Positions 1 through 11,228 of a stretch of 64,000 nt of DNA are shown one piece after another. How positions within the stretch are numbered: the stretch's first letter is position 1; every line of letters begins with the position of its first letter. The position numbers and the translations under genes are program-made. The notes below the pieces were generated by a model. That model was not told where the DNA came from. It worked only from the letters and a program-made list of their open reading frames with translations, and did not search any database. Where the stretch lies: NCBI GenBank assembly GCA_963969595.1, contig OZ018409.1, positions 33,245,282 to 33,309,281 on the forward strand, written 5' to 3'. This DNA comes from Neckera pumila (Eukaryota; Streptophyta; Bryopsida; Hypnales; Neckeraceae).

Positions 1-1050
1 AATGTAGTATACTATTATAGAAATGTGTGGAAAAAATTTCAATCCATTTTAGCTCTTGGATTGCAAGATAATAATGTTTGATGTGAGATAATTTCTTTTT
101 AGCTTTTCCAAAGTAGGACAACAAATTTGAGCCCTTCCAAAGAGTGATTTTTGCTCTACTTCCAATTGTATCTATATAGTATTGAATGTTGCATCTTGTT
201 AGGCACTTACAAAAAATATTAATCTTCAAAGGACATTGTAAGCCCTACGGGCATTTTGAAAGTAAAACCTAAATTTTTCACATAGTTATTGATTTTTGAT
301 GCTTTCAAGCTTAACTAAGAAATAGTAGCTCCAAAAATCTACTTTTTATTCCATTTGATTGCTTTCTAAAATTTAAAAATTTAAAGTTTTGTGACACTTT
401 GAAGATAGTATCTTGAAAACTCAAATTACACTACTTTTGAATTTTCTCTAACAAATTTCTCTTGGTGTGAACTCAAAGAAGACAACAATTAGACTATGAT
501 GTTTGTCACTATTATTTCTACTTTTCTTAAAAGTTTCTTATTATTTTAAAGTATTTTGTAATTACTATAATTTTTACAAAGAAATTTCTTTAAAAAATAA
601 TACACAATTCAGTTTTCAATTTTTAATTATGAAAAATGAAAAATAAAATTTAGGCATACATTACTACTTGTAAAAAATATCAAATATTTGAAATGTATAT
701 TCCAATGTAAAAATCGAATTAAATTTGACTAAGCCCAGTCATGAAATGTCCTTCAAGGAATAAGAAACAAATTAAGGATGTATTTTATTCTAAAGCACCG
801 TGTAATATAGATAGGTATAACACATGACTTTGGCTATTTTTTATGACTTCAATGGAAATGTCAAGGAAGTTTTTTTTACCATAAATACGAGCATTTCAGA
901 ATATATAGATGTTTTTTCAAATTTGTTGACTGCTTAGATTATAAGATTATAACACATGGAATTAGATGAAATTATATTTTTCTTATCCACTCTGACAAGG
1001 TAAGGAATTCTTTTTCTTCTTAGAACGATTTTTTTGCACTAAATCTTCTT
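1..1050. other. AT-rich noncoding sequence
   Basis: No open frame, RNA gene or structured repeat is recognisable here. It is unique-looking A+T-rich sequence ending at the TTAA that opens the next repeat. Confidence 0.5.
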
Positions 1051-2242
1051 TTAACCCCCTAAAAGACTAGCATGCATTTTTTGACTTATTGGCTATATAG
1101 CTGTTTTGGATAGATACGTGTGGATGGAGATTTCCATATTTTTGGCCCAAATTTTAATAGAAGGTGGGGACAAGGAATATCTTTCATATACATGAAATTT
1201 CATGACCCTTGTAAATATGAGTTAGAAGTTATGGCCTAATATAATGTTGTTTTTTATAAACATGCAGTCTGGGCAGATTAGAAAAATTCACTTTTTTCAA
1301 AAATAAAAATTTGAAATTGGTTTTATAGAGTTATGTATACGTGAAAAGCTTTGAATCATTTCATTTTGATCAAGGAATTAGAAGTTATGAGGTTTTTTTG
1401 TTTGTGGGCAGTTATGGATTTTCTTCTCTAAAATAAACTTTGAAGTCCTTTATCTTACTCAATTTCTATATTTTTGAAAAAAATAAAATCATAGGATGCA
1501 GATTGTTTATTACAACATTGCAACCATTGGGATTGTCACGTCTCAATTCCATAATTAAATTCTTAACAATTTAGTATTTTGAATCATTCTCTACTACTAT
1601 CTACTTACTATTTCTTTCCTATATGTTGTACAATGCCAAATGATCTAAAATTATTCAAACATGTGGCCAACTTGTCTAGGAAAAGAAACCAAAGAAGCAC
1701 CACCATTTTGGACATTTTTTCATAGAAAAGTGAGCTTGTGAAGTGCAATTGCCTTGTTTTTCACAGCAACGGTGCTAGTATGTGAGCCCAAGAATGCGAG
1801 CATTGAACCTACAATATAGGTACCTAAAATATAGATACCACGCACTATAGAAGGTGTATGTATCATAAACACCTATAATATGGGTATTTGTAATATATAT
1901 ATTACATATAATTGTAGATAGTTTCAATAGTATATACACCTATAATGTAGATGTATATTATTTTGGACTCATGGGCTTACACTCCTATGCTCACATAATA
2001 GCAACCCTCTTTTCTGCAAGGCCAAAAAAATGATTTTAGTGAATTTGAATGCATATATCTTGCAATCCATGTATTGGAAATTTCTAAAATTTTTACTATA
2101 TGTTCTCAAGTTGGCATACTACAAGATCCTATGGCTACATGGGTCAAAACAAGTTTTTATCAAAATGGGGTACTCATACTAAAAATGATTGTTTTCAAGC
2201 ATTTTTTTAGTGAAAACTTAGTCATGGAATTTTAGGGGTTAA
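1051..2242 (-). repeat. TTAACCCC-ended dispersed repeat, copy 1
   Basis: The block begins TTAACCCCCTAAAAG and ends TTTTAGGGGTTAA, an inverted pair with TTAA at both outer edges. Near the right end it carries TACAAGATCCTATGGCTACAT, the reverse complement of a motif in the copies at 16922, 23772 and 63788, so it lies in the opposite orientation to them. A different small element (1769-2008) is nested inside. No coding capacity is seen. The ends recall piggyBac-type TTAA-flanked transposons, but that assignment is inference. Confidence 0.55.
1769..2008. mobile_element. small TIR element, GTGAGC family, copy 1
   Basis: The left end reads GGTGCTAGTATGTGAGC and the right end GCTCACATAATAGCAACC, which are imperfect inverted repeats. 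The interior is made of short AT-rich motifs such as CCTATAATATGGGTAT. A second diverged copy lies at 5121-5348. It has the size and structure of a MITE; the superfamily is unknown and target duplications were not resolved. Confidence 0.5.
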
Positions 2243-3118
2243 TTGATAGTTGCCTATTGTATCATGTTTGTTACATATATGCCAAATTTCAATAGTAGAT
2301 AAGGGATTTTGGCGCAATCTGCTCAAAGTTGCCCAAGTCAACAAATTTTGGTGGCAACACATCATTTGATCCCAATGCCCAATTGAAATTTTTTCTATTT
2401 AAATATAAGAGATATATATCTACATCTTGTATCAAAACTATGGAAAGATTCATTCCAAATTGACTTTGTAGAAATTTATCCAAATTTTTAATTTTTTGTT
2501 CAACAAATAGTTGATCTTTTAGGAGTTCACAAATTTTAATGTAAGATTGTCTGTACCTTAAAATACTCAAATTACAAAAAATATGATGGTAGATATGAAT
2601 AAGAGATAAAATCAATTGCATCAAGAATCCATGACATAAATGAATAAATGAACAATCAAACTCTTGTCAAATGATAATTCATACTATCAACTATGTTATT
2701 CTTTAGATGTATTAATGCTAAGAGGGGCTATCATTTTATTTGTCATGGTGAAGGTGCCTTAAATAAATTCCTTTTTCTTTTATATAATATGATTTCCATG
2801 CCTCGAAATAATGATACAATCTTTTTATATAATTGCCAAGACCAAAACTTAGGTATGTTACCAACTGGATGCCACGGCTAAATGCACAAGCTTGCCTTAG
2901 TTTAAGATAGAATTCCCTACTTACCATATGCCACTATGTAATTGTGTGTTCATTTCAAACTTTCAAATGTATTCTACTAGTACACGGAAACCAAATCATG
3001 GCACAAAAAATCACATGGTACAAACAAAGTCTCCTATCTTACTACTAGAAATATTATGTCTATTTGACAAAACAAAGTCAATCCTATGCCAAAGATTAGG
3101 GCCTTCATTTGAAATACT
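2243..3118. other. AT-rich noncoding sequence
   Basis: Small open frames on both strands at 2289-2927 show no recognisable domain and have the composition of background. Nothing else was seen. Confidence 0.45.
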
Positions 3119-3920
3119 TCAAGCCTTTCCAAATGTATTTTTCCTATGAAAAAAAAGCATGGACTTATAATTATCTCCCATGAAGCAAAATTATTTTTTT
3201 CCAAAATCTAACCATATACATGTTTAAAGAGTTTGTTTGATAGAGTGCATACTAATTTTTGAGTGTAAAATTGCATAAGAGTTGTGACATCATAACAAGA
3301 GAAATGGTACATATCCTATTTTCAGTATGCAGTTCTTCCCCACAATGTTTGAAAAATTTACACATAAGAGTTTTTTGGTATTGGAGGTGACATGAACAAT
3401 AACTGGAAATTGTTTTAGCACATTAAAATGCATTTTCAAAAACCTTACATTCAAATGAAGAGCTATCAAACTCATTATACAATACACCTTGCAATTGTTG
3501 AAATGCACTTCTTTTTTATAAATAGAAAACTCAATTAATTCCAAGTCAACACTTGCATATTTAAGTTTTCAATGGTAAAAATTATGAAAACACTATATAC
3601 TATCCATTCAAAGAAAATGGATAAGTTTAAGTTTTTAGACCTCAAAATGAAGTAAAATTGGCAAGCTTTGCTAAAAGGCAGGAAATCATATAAAATTGGC
3701 AAGCTTTATTCTTCTATTAATGGTATATATTTATAAATTCCTTAGAGGACCTCTCAAAAATCAAATATTTACCTTTCTTGGTGAAAATTAAAGCTTTCAA
3801 TAATTAACCTTCAATATACCCTCTAAAATTTTCAAAACAATAAAAAAAATTTAACTTTTGCCCACATACAAACAAGTTAAAATTTTGGATCAAATATAAA
3901 TGATCAATAAGGCAATTGTG
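3119..3920. repeat. Dispersed repeat Q, copy 1
   Basis: This stretch is clearly homologous to 45492-46220: both contain CAAGCCTTTCCAA or GAGCCTTTCCAA, then GCATGGACTTATAATTAT or its equivalent, then AATGAAGAGCTATCAAA, and later TTTTCAATGGTAAAAATTATG. It is noncoding and its outer limits are vague. In the second copy the left end is TTAACCCCTAAATG, linking it to the TTAACCCC-ended repeats. Confidence 0.6.
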
Positions 3921-5120
3921 GATTAGATAATGCTTGAGAGCCGAGAGGCTCAAGGGCATTATAGGACATAATGCCAAGTTTAATAGTTCATCAAATACGT
4001 TCGTATTTGTACTTTTTGCAAATCTAAAGGTGTAGAAAGAAGGGCTACATTATGAGTTATAACACTTTTCTGACTATCCAATGGAATAATGACAAATTTG
4101 CCTTGAAAACCGAGTTTGGCATTATAGGTTAACAACCTTTAGATTCCATTTCTGCAGAAGGTGAAAGGATAGTACTTTTGTCAAGGTTCAGGACAAAGTA
4201 CACATAGCAAGGCATACACACAGGGAACCATCTAATGCAGAAGTCATCGGCACTCTAATGAAAGTTCAATTCTACAACCTTTACTGCAACTGCCATCAGT
4301 AGGGTGATTGCAAGAAACACTTGAACTATTGCCTATCACACGTTGCGTGCTGATTAGTTTTTTGGCTATAACTTTTGGGATTTTACTTCAAATGAATCCA
4401 TATTCACACACAAGGTACTTATGACTATTATACACCTTATTTTTTATTTTTGGAAAATTTAAATCTTTTTTTACTATTTAATGATAGCCCCCGATATTAT
4501 GTCACACTTGCTAATTTTGGAGGGTTTAGCACTATTTAATACCCAAAAAAACGAATTTGGAGTCGAAATTTGGAGGAGATGGTCTTCTTGTAGATTTATA
4601 GCTACAGCCTAAAGCACTTCTAAAAATACTTAATTTTATGTGTGTTGAAGTCCACAAAGTGAGCTTCATTTGGCTTGCATTTTGAAATATATAAAACATA
4701 TTTTGGGTGGTTCTTTTGGTGAATGACCATCTCCATAGAGTTGTTAGAAATGGACAATTTTTATTTTATTTATTTAAAAGATTTTCTTATTTTTAACTAA
4801 TTCAAACATCAAAATATCTATTTTCTTGAGTTTTGGCACTTTTCTAGTTCTCCTACTTAGAGAATTTTCCTAAACTTTTCCTTTGGTGGTTATCTTCATT
4901 TTAAAGGTGCACACATTAGCTATATTTTTTAAAAAATTCTAAATTTTGGAAATCTAAGCATTTGTAGAGGAGACTAAACAATATTTAACATAGTAGGACT
5001 AGAAAAAGTGTCTGTTAGGTGCAGCTGCCCTAAATTGCGTTTGCATCCTTTTTAGTCTAGTATGTCGCACAACCTTTACTCCCCCATTCCCTCAAACCTT
5101 TCCTTTTTTCATCAATTCAT
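3921..5120. other. Noncoding sequence
   Basis: No gene or structured element was recognised. Short words shared with other repeats in the window suggest old repeat debris. Confidence 0.4.
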
Positions 5121-5348
5121 TTGCATGTGTGAGCATGAAAATGCAAGCGTGTGAGCCTTGAGTATATGTATAAGTAGATATCCTACAACCATTGAAGGTG
5201 CTTATAATATAAACATGTATAATATAGGTATCTATAACATAGTTACACTACAATCATGGAATCTTTTTATAATATACACTTATAATATAGGTGTATAATC
5301 TTCTAAGCACATGGGCTCATGCTCTTAGGTTCACAGGATAGTAACCCT
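5121..5348. mobile_element. small TIR element, GTGAGC family, copy 2
   Basis: It is a diverged copy of 1769-2008. The left end contains TGTGTGAGCATG and the right end GGGCTCATGCTCTTAGG then CAGGATAGTAACCC. Between them are repeated motifs such as TATAATATAGGTATC. Noncoding. Confidence 0.45.
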
Positions 5349-5760
5349 TGTTCACTTGCTTCACTCGGTGCTTATCACTTCATTTCTATATTGTTCTTGC
5401 AAATTTATTACAATGATTTATCCTAAATTAGCATGCGACAAAAATTTACGAAGATCATACTCTTGAACTATACCAATTTGTCCTAGTAGTGTGTGTTACA
5501 AAATGCAGTTTCATTTGGTTATAATTTTTTAGAGGAATGGGATGATTCTCTGCGTATTAGAGCTATTCAAATTGAAGAATAGTCACAAATATCATTGGTC
5601 AAAATATTCCTCCCTTGTAAAAGTCACTCCCTTATGTAAGTTAATTTTGTAACTCACACCAATAGAGCAAATCAATGCAATTTCCACACAAAATATTACT
5701 ACATAGAGCTACTTTCCACCACATACTATTGTAGTGACACGAATTTTGCTCCTTCACTAA
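5349..5760. other. Noncoding sequence
   Basis: AT-rich sequence with nothing recognisable. It leads into a sharp rise in G+C at about 5765. Confidence 0.4.
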
Positions 5761-6272
5761 AAGGATGAAGTTGAATTGCGGGGGAATTCTTGGACCGAAT
5801 TGGAATTTGGCTCGGGGGGCAGAGAACGAGCCCTTTCGCCTGAGCCTTGCGGTGTCTGCCATCGCCAACTTCTTTCCCCGGAGTACTTCACGTTGCCTTC
5901 TTCAAATTAGTTTTGATCAAATCAATGTCTTTTTCTCTTACATCGCATATGAGATTGCAATGGTGCAGGGCTCGTGATCTAATAAACAAAGCAAAAATTT
6001 CTCTAGGGCTTCTTACTTCGAGACTCTGTAAATAAAATACACGAGAAGACAAACGTTGCAGTCATTCCTTGTTTATGTTCACTTCAGCATGGGACGTGAC
6101 TTCAAACTAGATGCTAGAGTTCTGTGCCGCTTCAGAATTCGCATGCAGGAGTGTAGTGATCGGACTCTTAGACGAACTTCAATGCATGCAGAATGTCATG
6201 AAATTCAAGTAGAGGAAGAAATGTTAATTCTCAAAATGTGCGTTTCTTGAACAGCCTAATCTGAAGTGAACG
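5761..6272 (+). other. G+C-elevated island, candidate promoter/5' leader
   Basis: Base composition changes abruptly from the AT-rich flank to sequence such as GCTCGGGGGGCAGAGAACGAG at about 5810. Two short + strand frames occur, one starting near 5765 (70 codons) and one ATG at 6089 giving MGRDFKLDARVLCRFRIRMQ and onward to a stop at 6248. Neither resembles a known family. The position just before the ATG at 6273 would suit a 5' untranslated leader with upstream ORFs, but no TATA box or initiator could be fixed. It could equally be a remnant of an unrelated gene or element. Confidence 0.3.
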
Positions 6273-6328
6273 ATGGGAGAAGCTCCTGCAAATGGAAACA
6301 TGAGCATGGAGAACGTAACAGAAGACCT
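6273..6328 (+). CDS. Candidate first coding exon, interrupted by a mobile element
   Basis: An ATG at 6273 opens MGEAPANGNMSMENVTEDL, which has the feel of a disordered protein N-terminus and lies on the strand of the CFAP43 gene. At 6329 the frame runs into the inverted-repeat element 6329-6610. Immediately after that element the same frame would resume as QRAWIVDEGALQ. A GT at 6315 (AAC|GTAACA) could be a splice donor, with a CCAG acceptor at 6611-6614, which would put the element inside a short intron. No route in correct phase to the first certain exon at 18662, which needs two bases before its first full codon, was found without inventing a tiny exon. So this may be CFAP43 exon 1, an exon of another gene, or a broken relic. 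Confidence 0.3.
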
Positions 6329-6610
6329 CATTAGAAGGGATTCAAGGGTCTTGGAGGGCTCCAAGTTCCCCTGCATTCCCAGAGTGCGGGAATGCAGCTA
6401 CAGCAGTTGACTGGCGTGGCACAACAACTGCCACATCATTTTGGAAAAAAAAAGGGGGGGTTTTGCTTAAAATGATATTTTGGTAAAAAAAATTATTTAC
6501 TCTTTCTGAAAAAAGAATTTTGACATGCCCATACCGCCGTTCATTGAATCTGGCCAGATTGGGGAACAAGCCTGAAATGGCCCTCCAAGGCCTGCAAATC
6601 CCATCTAATG
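6329..6610. mobile_element. CATTAG-family TIR element, copy 1
   Basis: It begins CATTAGAAGGGATT and ends ATCCCATCTAATG, with subterminal AGGGCT and GGCCT-type inverted blocks. The centre (6408-6438) is TGACTGGCGTGGC...TGCCACATCA, the family palindrome. There is no coding capacity. It is a MITE-like non-autonomous element of 282 bp. This copy disrupts a candidate exon. Confidence 0.7.
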
Positions 6611-6640
6611 CCAGAGGGCGTGGATCGTTGACGAGGGTGC
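6611..6640 (+). other. Possible continuation of candidate exon 1
   Basis: Directly after the element the sequence reads in the frame of 6273-6328 as QRAWIVDEGALQ if the element is removed between 6328 and 6611, followed by CAA|GTACGG, a possible donor. Frame agreement across the element is seen in the sequence; that it was once one exon is inference. Confidence 0.25.
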
Positions 6641-7763
6641 ATTGCAAGTACGGGAAGATTTCTACAGTTCAAATTTATTCCTACCATACTACCTTGACTC
6701 TTGCCTTTCCAAGCTCTCCTTGTGTTGTTGATCTTTGGTGAAGCAAAATTAGTAGCCAAAAGTAACAAATTCAGCAAAATATGCACCAATGCTCTTTTGT
6801 AATGGACCTTGACAATAGAGACTATGTAATAGCGCAACTATGCTCCAAAATTGTCTCAGATGTTCAATTCTTTAAGATTAATAGAATATGTAAAAGCAGC
6901 TCCTAAAGCCAAAGTCCCAAAACAGCTTTTTGATTAACACCGTGCTCACCAGCCTGCCAACAGGGCCTCCACGTTGGTTCGAGGTCTAACACCTCCAGCT
7001 AGTGTGAACAAGTACGTTGTTATTGCCACCAACCACCGCTATCTTACCCTGTCTAATACCAGGTGAGAATGGGCCTTAAAGTATGTGTATGTCTATTCAT
7101 CACTAATTACAGCCAACCATCGTTTCTATTACTAAACATAGATTTGTTTTGTTGGATCTAATTGAAAATTGAATGAGGATTCCAATGCACTTTAACAAGC
7201 ACTATTTGAAAACCTCATGAATAATTTATGAATTTTCAAATTATCATTTGTAGATGCAATACTAGACTCATTTTGTAAGTTGAAGTCAAAGAAATTAGGC
7301 CTATATAAAATCATTTCTTTTTCTGTTGAATTTTTATTCATTAACTCGATTTAGAATATTTGGAGGTTCATTTTATAGAAATCAGAATATTTCGTGACCT
7401 TTAGCATAGTTCAAAATATTCTTTGACCATTAGTAGTACTCAAAAGCTTTACCGATATTTGAGCTTTGACTTTGTGGTTTTTTTGAGGATTAAGATGAAT
7501 TTCATTAATATTTTCTACACTAGATAAAATTCAATAGCAGAGTGGTGGGCTGCCTTTTTCTAAACAAATGAAATGGTGTAGAATATACCACACCATCATT
7601 AGCTAATTTACACACGTCGATTTTGTTAGAGTAAGTTAGCTGGTTGCAATTGTACAACGTACATTACTAATTAAAACGAAACCAAAGTTCAATCATACAC
7701 CCATTAATCCAAACACACAATAACCAACATTCTTCACCTATACATTGGGTGTTCTAAGAACTT
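6641..7763. other. Noncoding sequence
   Basis: No gene recognised. The part around 6940-7070 is slightly richer in G+C but has no frame of note and no complete tRNA-like fold. Confidence 0.4.
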
Positions 7764-7920
7764 AAAATATTATTGGTTTTGTATAAGTGCAAGCCAATAG
7801 TTTAGTTCATTATTTTCTTAATTCTTTTTTTGTGTTTTCAGTGTAACATTACAAATGTTTTATAATGTTATAAAACACAAAACTATTGGCTTGCATTCAT
7901 ACAAAATCAATAATATTTTG
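7764..7920. repeat. Inverted repeat, MITE-like hairpin
   Basis: Left arm AAAATATTATTGGTTTTGTA then CAAGCCAATAGTTT (7764-7803) pairs with CAAAACTATTGGCTTGCATT then ATACAAAATCAATAATATTTT (7878-7919). The spacer is about 75 bp. Noncoding. It lies only about 30 bp outside the larger foldback at 7946, so both may belong to one compound structure. Confidence 0.6.
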
Positions 7921-7945
7921 AATTTTCAATGGAAAATAAAGCTAT

Positions 7946-8514
7946 ATATATACCATGGAGTTGTAGGAGGTAGAACAACCCATGTGGGATAAACAAATTA
8001 GAATTTGTAGTTTGTGAAGCACTCATATATTTTAAGTTAGAAATAAAGAATTTTGTTAAAAGTGGAATTTCAGACCTCATTTCGACATAGTAGGATAACT
8101 CTTCTCAAAAAAAATTTGAACCAAAAAAAATTGGTAAATGAAGATAACTTTCACCTCCAAGAATCCGTTTGGCATTTTGAATATCCAATCAAAAGTTATG
8201 GACAAATTTGAGAGACAGGTTGGAAAAATGTTAAAGAAAATGTCTATTCCAACCCTTCTCTCAAATTTGTCCATAACTTTTGATTGGATATTCAAAATGC
8301 CAAACGGATTCTTGGAGGTGAAAGTTATCTTCATTTACCAACTTTTTTTAGTTCAAAGTTGTTTGAGAAGAGTTATTCTACAATGCCGAAATGAGGTTTG
8401 AAATTTCACTTTTAACAAAAAAAATTCTTTTTGACTTAACTATGAGTTGCTTGACAAACTACAAATCTAATTTGTTGATTTCACATGGGTTGTTCTACCT
8501 CCTACCACCCCATG
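7946..8514. repeat. Long foldback with perfect 85-bp inner arms
   Basis: The arms 8131-8215 and 8257-8341 are exact reverse complements over 85 bp. The 41-bp loop itself starts GGTTGGAA and ends TTCCAACC, extending the stem. Outward, the arms stay complementary but diverge to about 7946 and 8514; for example GTTGTAGGAGGTAGAACAAC faces GTTGTTCTACCTCCTACCAC. Mirror-image open frames on both strands in this region are by-products of the symmetry. It may be a foldback transposon, or give a long hairpin RNA if transcribed. Confidence 0.8.
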
Positions 8515-10946
8515 TGTATATAAAGAGTTGTCTTCTCACTAGAAAACCCAAAATGAGTTATTGATGGCAAATGGTAAGATTGCGTTACTAGTGTATTACT
8601 CAACTGGATTCTTAGTGTTTTTGGCAAACCATCTTTTGCTACAAATATTTGTTGATTTGTATGTTTGGTCCTAAAATTAACAAAAAGAAATGGAGAACAC
8701 TATAATTTACTGCCACTATCCCGGTACCAAAGCTTACATTAATGCTAAGAGGATGAATTGTGTGGATGAGGATTCCAGAGAAGAAAAGGCAACGTCTTTG
8801 AAGGCTAATGAATGTTATGTACTCAATCATATCACGTTATATTTTCTGAAAGTTTCATTAAATGCCATATTTAATTATATTTTGACTTAATTTTTTAAGA
8901 ATTTGACCTTAGCGTAGGATAAACTGTCATGTTTTGATCGAGTAAATCTTGTGTCATCAATATCTACAGTAGCGAAAATTGATACTTTTCCATCCTAGTG
9001 ACCCAAGTGTCGCTCCACACCACATAGGAAAATTGAAGTAATTGTTGGAAAAAATTATAAACTAATTTTTTATTGTCACATCTAGTACAATGGACACATT
9101 TCAAATTGACACACAACAAATCACCAATGACATCTCGACACCAAAAAATCCAAAATTATCTCAAACTAGATAACCCTGCTGCAAGGGTAGTAGGGAATCT
9201 TTTTGCTTTGAAAAATTACGTAGGTCTATCTTTTCCTACCTTGAGTTTTTATTGAAATTTGAAGTCCCTAGATCTTTCTTGGTAATAATAAAATTGAGAA
9301 ATTGGATTCATAAGCCAAGCATAGCTGCAAAGCCGCATTGCAAAAATCGCAAGCAATCTTGTAAAAAATATTTTGTTTCACTTGCAAGCTTTGTTTTCAC
9401 ACATAAAATTTCAATATTTTTAATATGTGACATTATTACTAGTCAAGAATAAGATCATACTATACAATGAAAACTTCTAAAAAGTAAATAAATATTGATA
9501 GACCTTTTTCCAAAAGTGTTGATTTTTGGTAATTTTAGGGAAATATTTTCCAATTTTGACATACAAATATTTAAATATTAATAGACAATTTCTTGAACTA
9601 GATTAGTGTGTGTTTACAATTCTATATTTGCAATGGACTAGAGGCATTCCTTTATTTGCTCAAAAGTCATTTTATATTTACTATAACAGGAAACTAACCT
9701 CATTTATTTAGCAAATCATACATCTTCAAAGAATAATTGTTAGCTTGTCAATTTGTCATCAAAAATACATCCAATTAGTTTATATAATAGTTTTTGGATG
9801 GAATTTTGAAATTCTAATAGTATTAGAAATTGTAAATTGTAAATTCCAATGATGATAATGTTCTAATAAGCAATACATATCCTATAATTTTTTTGAAAAA
9901 AAACAAGACTAAATACAAAGGTCTACTTTTGTATGTTTTTTCTACCTTCATTACCCATAATAATAAAATCTCCTCATAAATTTATCTCGTTAGTTGGAAT
10001 AAAATGATTAATTTTTTTTTGTATAGATATCAATCTATCCAAACAAATAAGCTAAAATCTAATCAATAAATCTAACTTTAGAATGCTTTTTTAGTTGGCT
10101 AATGTGTTATTGAAATCAAAATATCTTTATATCTTTTGCAATACTTATTGTAACAATGAGAAACAATTGATGTAGAGTATGATAATTAGGAACCATTTTA
10201 AATATTCATCCTAATAAGAAGGCAACATAACCTACTCAAGTCCTTCAAGGTTTAATCGGATTTTTCAATTAATATTTCTAGTGTTTCACAAGTGAAAAAT
10301 TTGCCAAAAAGGACATATAATATGTGAGATAACCAATGAATTCTCTAATGCGCACTATTCAACCAAATGGTGGTGAACTCCACCGCTATTTATTTTAGGT
10401 GTAGTTGCACTATTATTTACATTCATCAATGTTTACATCTTTCTCTTTGCTGAATTAGTGATATTCACTTCTAAGGTTGCAAGCTCTTATGGTTGCTTCA
10501 ACTCAAATTTTGAAAACCATATCAATTTGCAAGGCTATGAAGTTTCTCTACTTCAAGTTTGTTTTTTTCAATATTAAAATAAAATAAATTTTAGTGGATT
10601 TAGGGTAGCGTGGAGAGCAGCAAAGCCCTAGTTTATGTATATAGACACACAATTCTATAAAGACTCAGAGCATCACAAGGGGGTAAGATTAATACAAAAA
10701 ACTGGAAAACTACCATGGTATAACCTCATAGAGCTAAATATTGCATGGAATAGCGTGGCTTGCATATGTGAAGTGACGTATATTAATTAATCAGTTTGGG
10801 TTCCAAAGGTGACACTCGGCATCACTTGGTTGGTCAACACGTGTAATAAACAAATGTGGAAAGTTTTTAGTATGCTAATATTTTTATTATTAGATTTGCA
10901 TCTGTTGCTAAATAACATGGAGTAGTATAGACAAGGATACAATTAA
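8515..10946. other. Noncoding sequence
   Basis: A few 60-66-codon frames (8690, 9073, 9252) have no recognisable content. No structured repeat was identified. Confidence 0.4.
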
Positions 10947-10950
10947 TTAA

Positions 10951-11224
10951 GGTAGTCTGCTCTAAAAGCGATCATGACATAGAGCTACATTTTGCTTTCT
11001 TCAATGTATTAGGAGTGTACATTTCAGGAGGTGCTCGGTTTTAGTGACCCGTATGTTTCAACTTCAAAAAATCGTAACTAATTCTACAAAGGTCCCAAAA
11101 ATATGAAATAACTTGGGTTAGATGCCAATTCCATTTTTCTTCCTACAAAAAATTTACTGAAAACCGTTTAGCTTCCCCCAAAAGGCAATCAGCTCTTAAA
11201 TGGTCGGTTTAAGAGCAGACTACC
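10951..11224. mobile_element. TTAA-flanked TIR element (GGTAGTCTGC ends)
   Basis: TTAA at 10947-10950 is followed by GGTAGTCTGCTCTAAAAGCG. The other end is TTTAAGAGCAGACTACC followed by TTAA at 11225-11228. The termini are inverted and flanked by TTAA on both sides, as expected of a TTAA-inserting non-autonomous transposon of 274 bp. A third copy of the terminus, GGTCGCTTTAAGAGCATACTACC, lies at about 11626-11648, so a longer 0.7-kb element may also exist. Confidence 0.65.
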
Positions 11225-11228
11225 TTAA

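Noticed and set aside
6900..7060. Possible tRNA (GGTTCGAGG box)
   Set aside because: No matching A box, acceptor stem or anticodon arm could be folded around it.
8077..8401. Nearly identical 85- and 87-codon frames on opposite strands
   Set aside because: They are mirror images created by the foldback; the same peptide appears on both strands because of the inverted arms.
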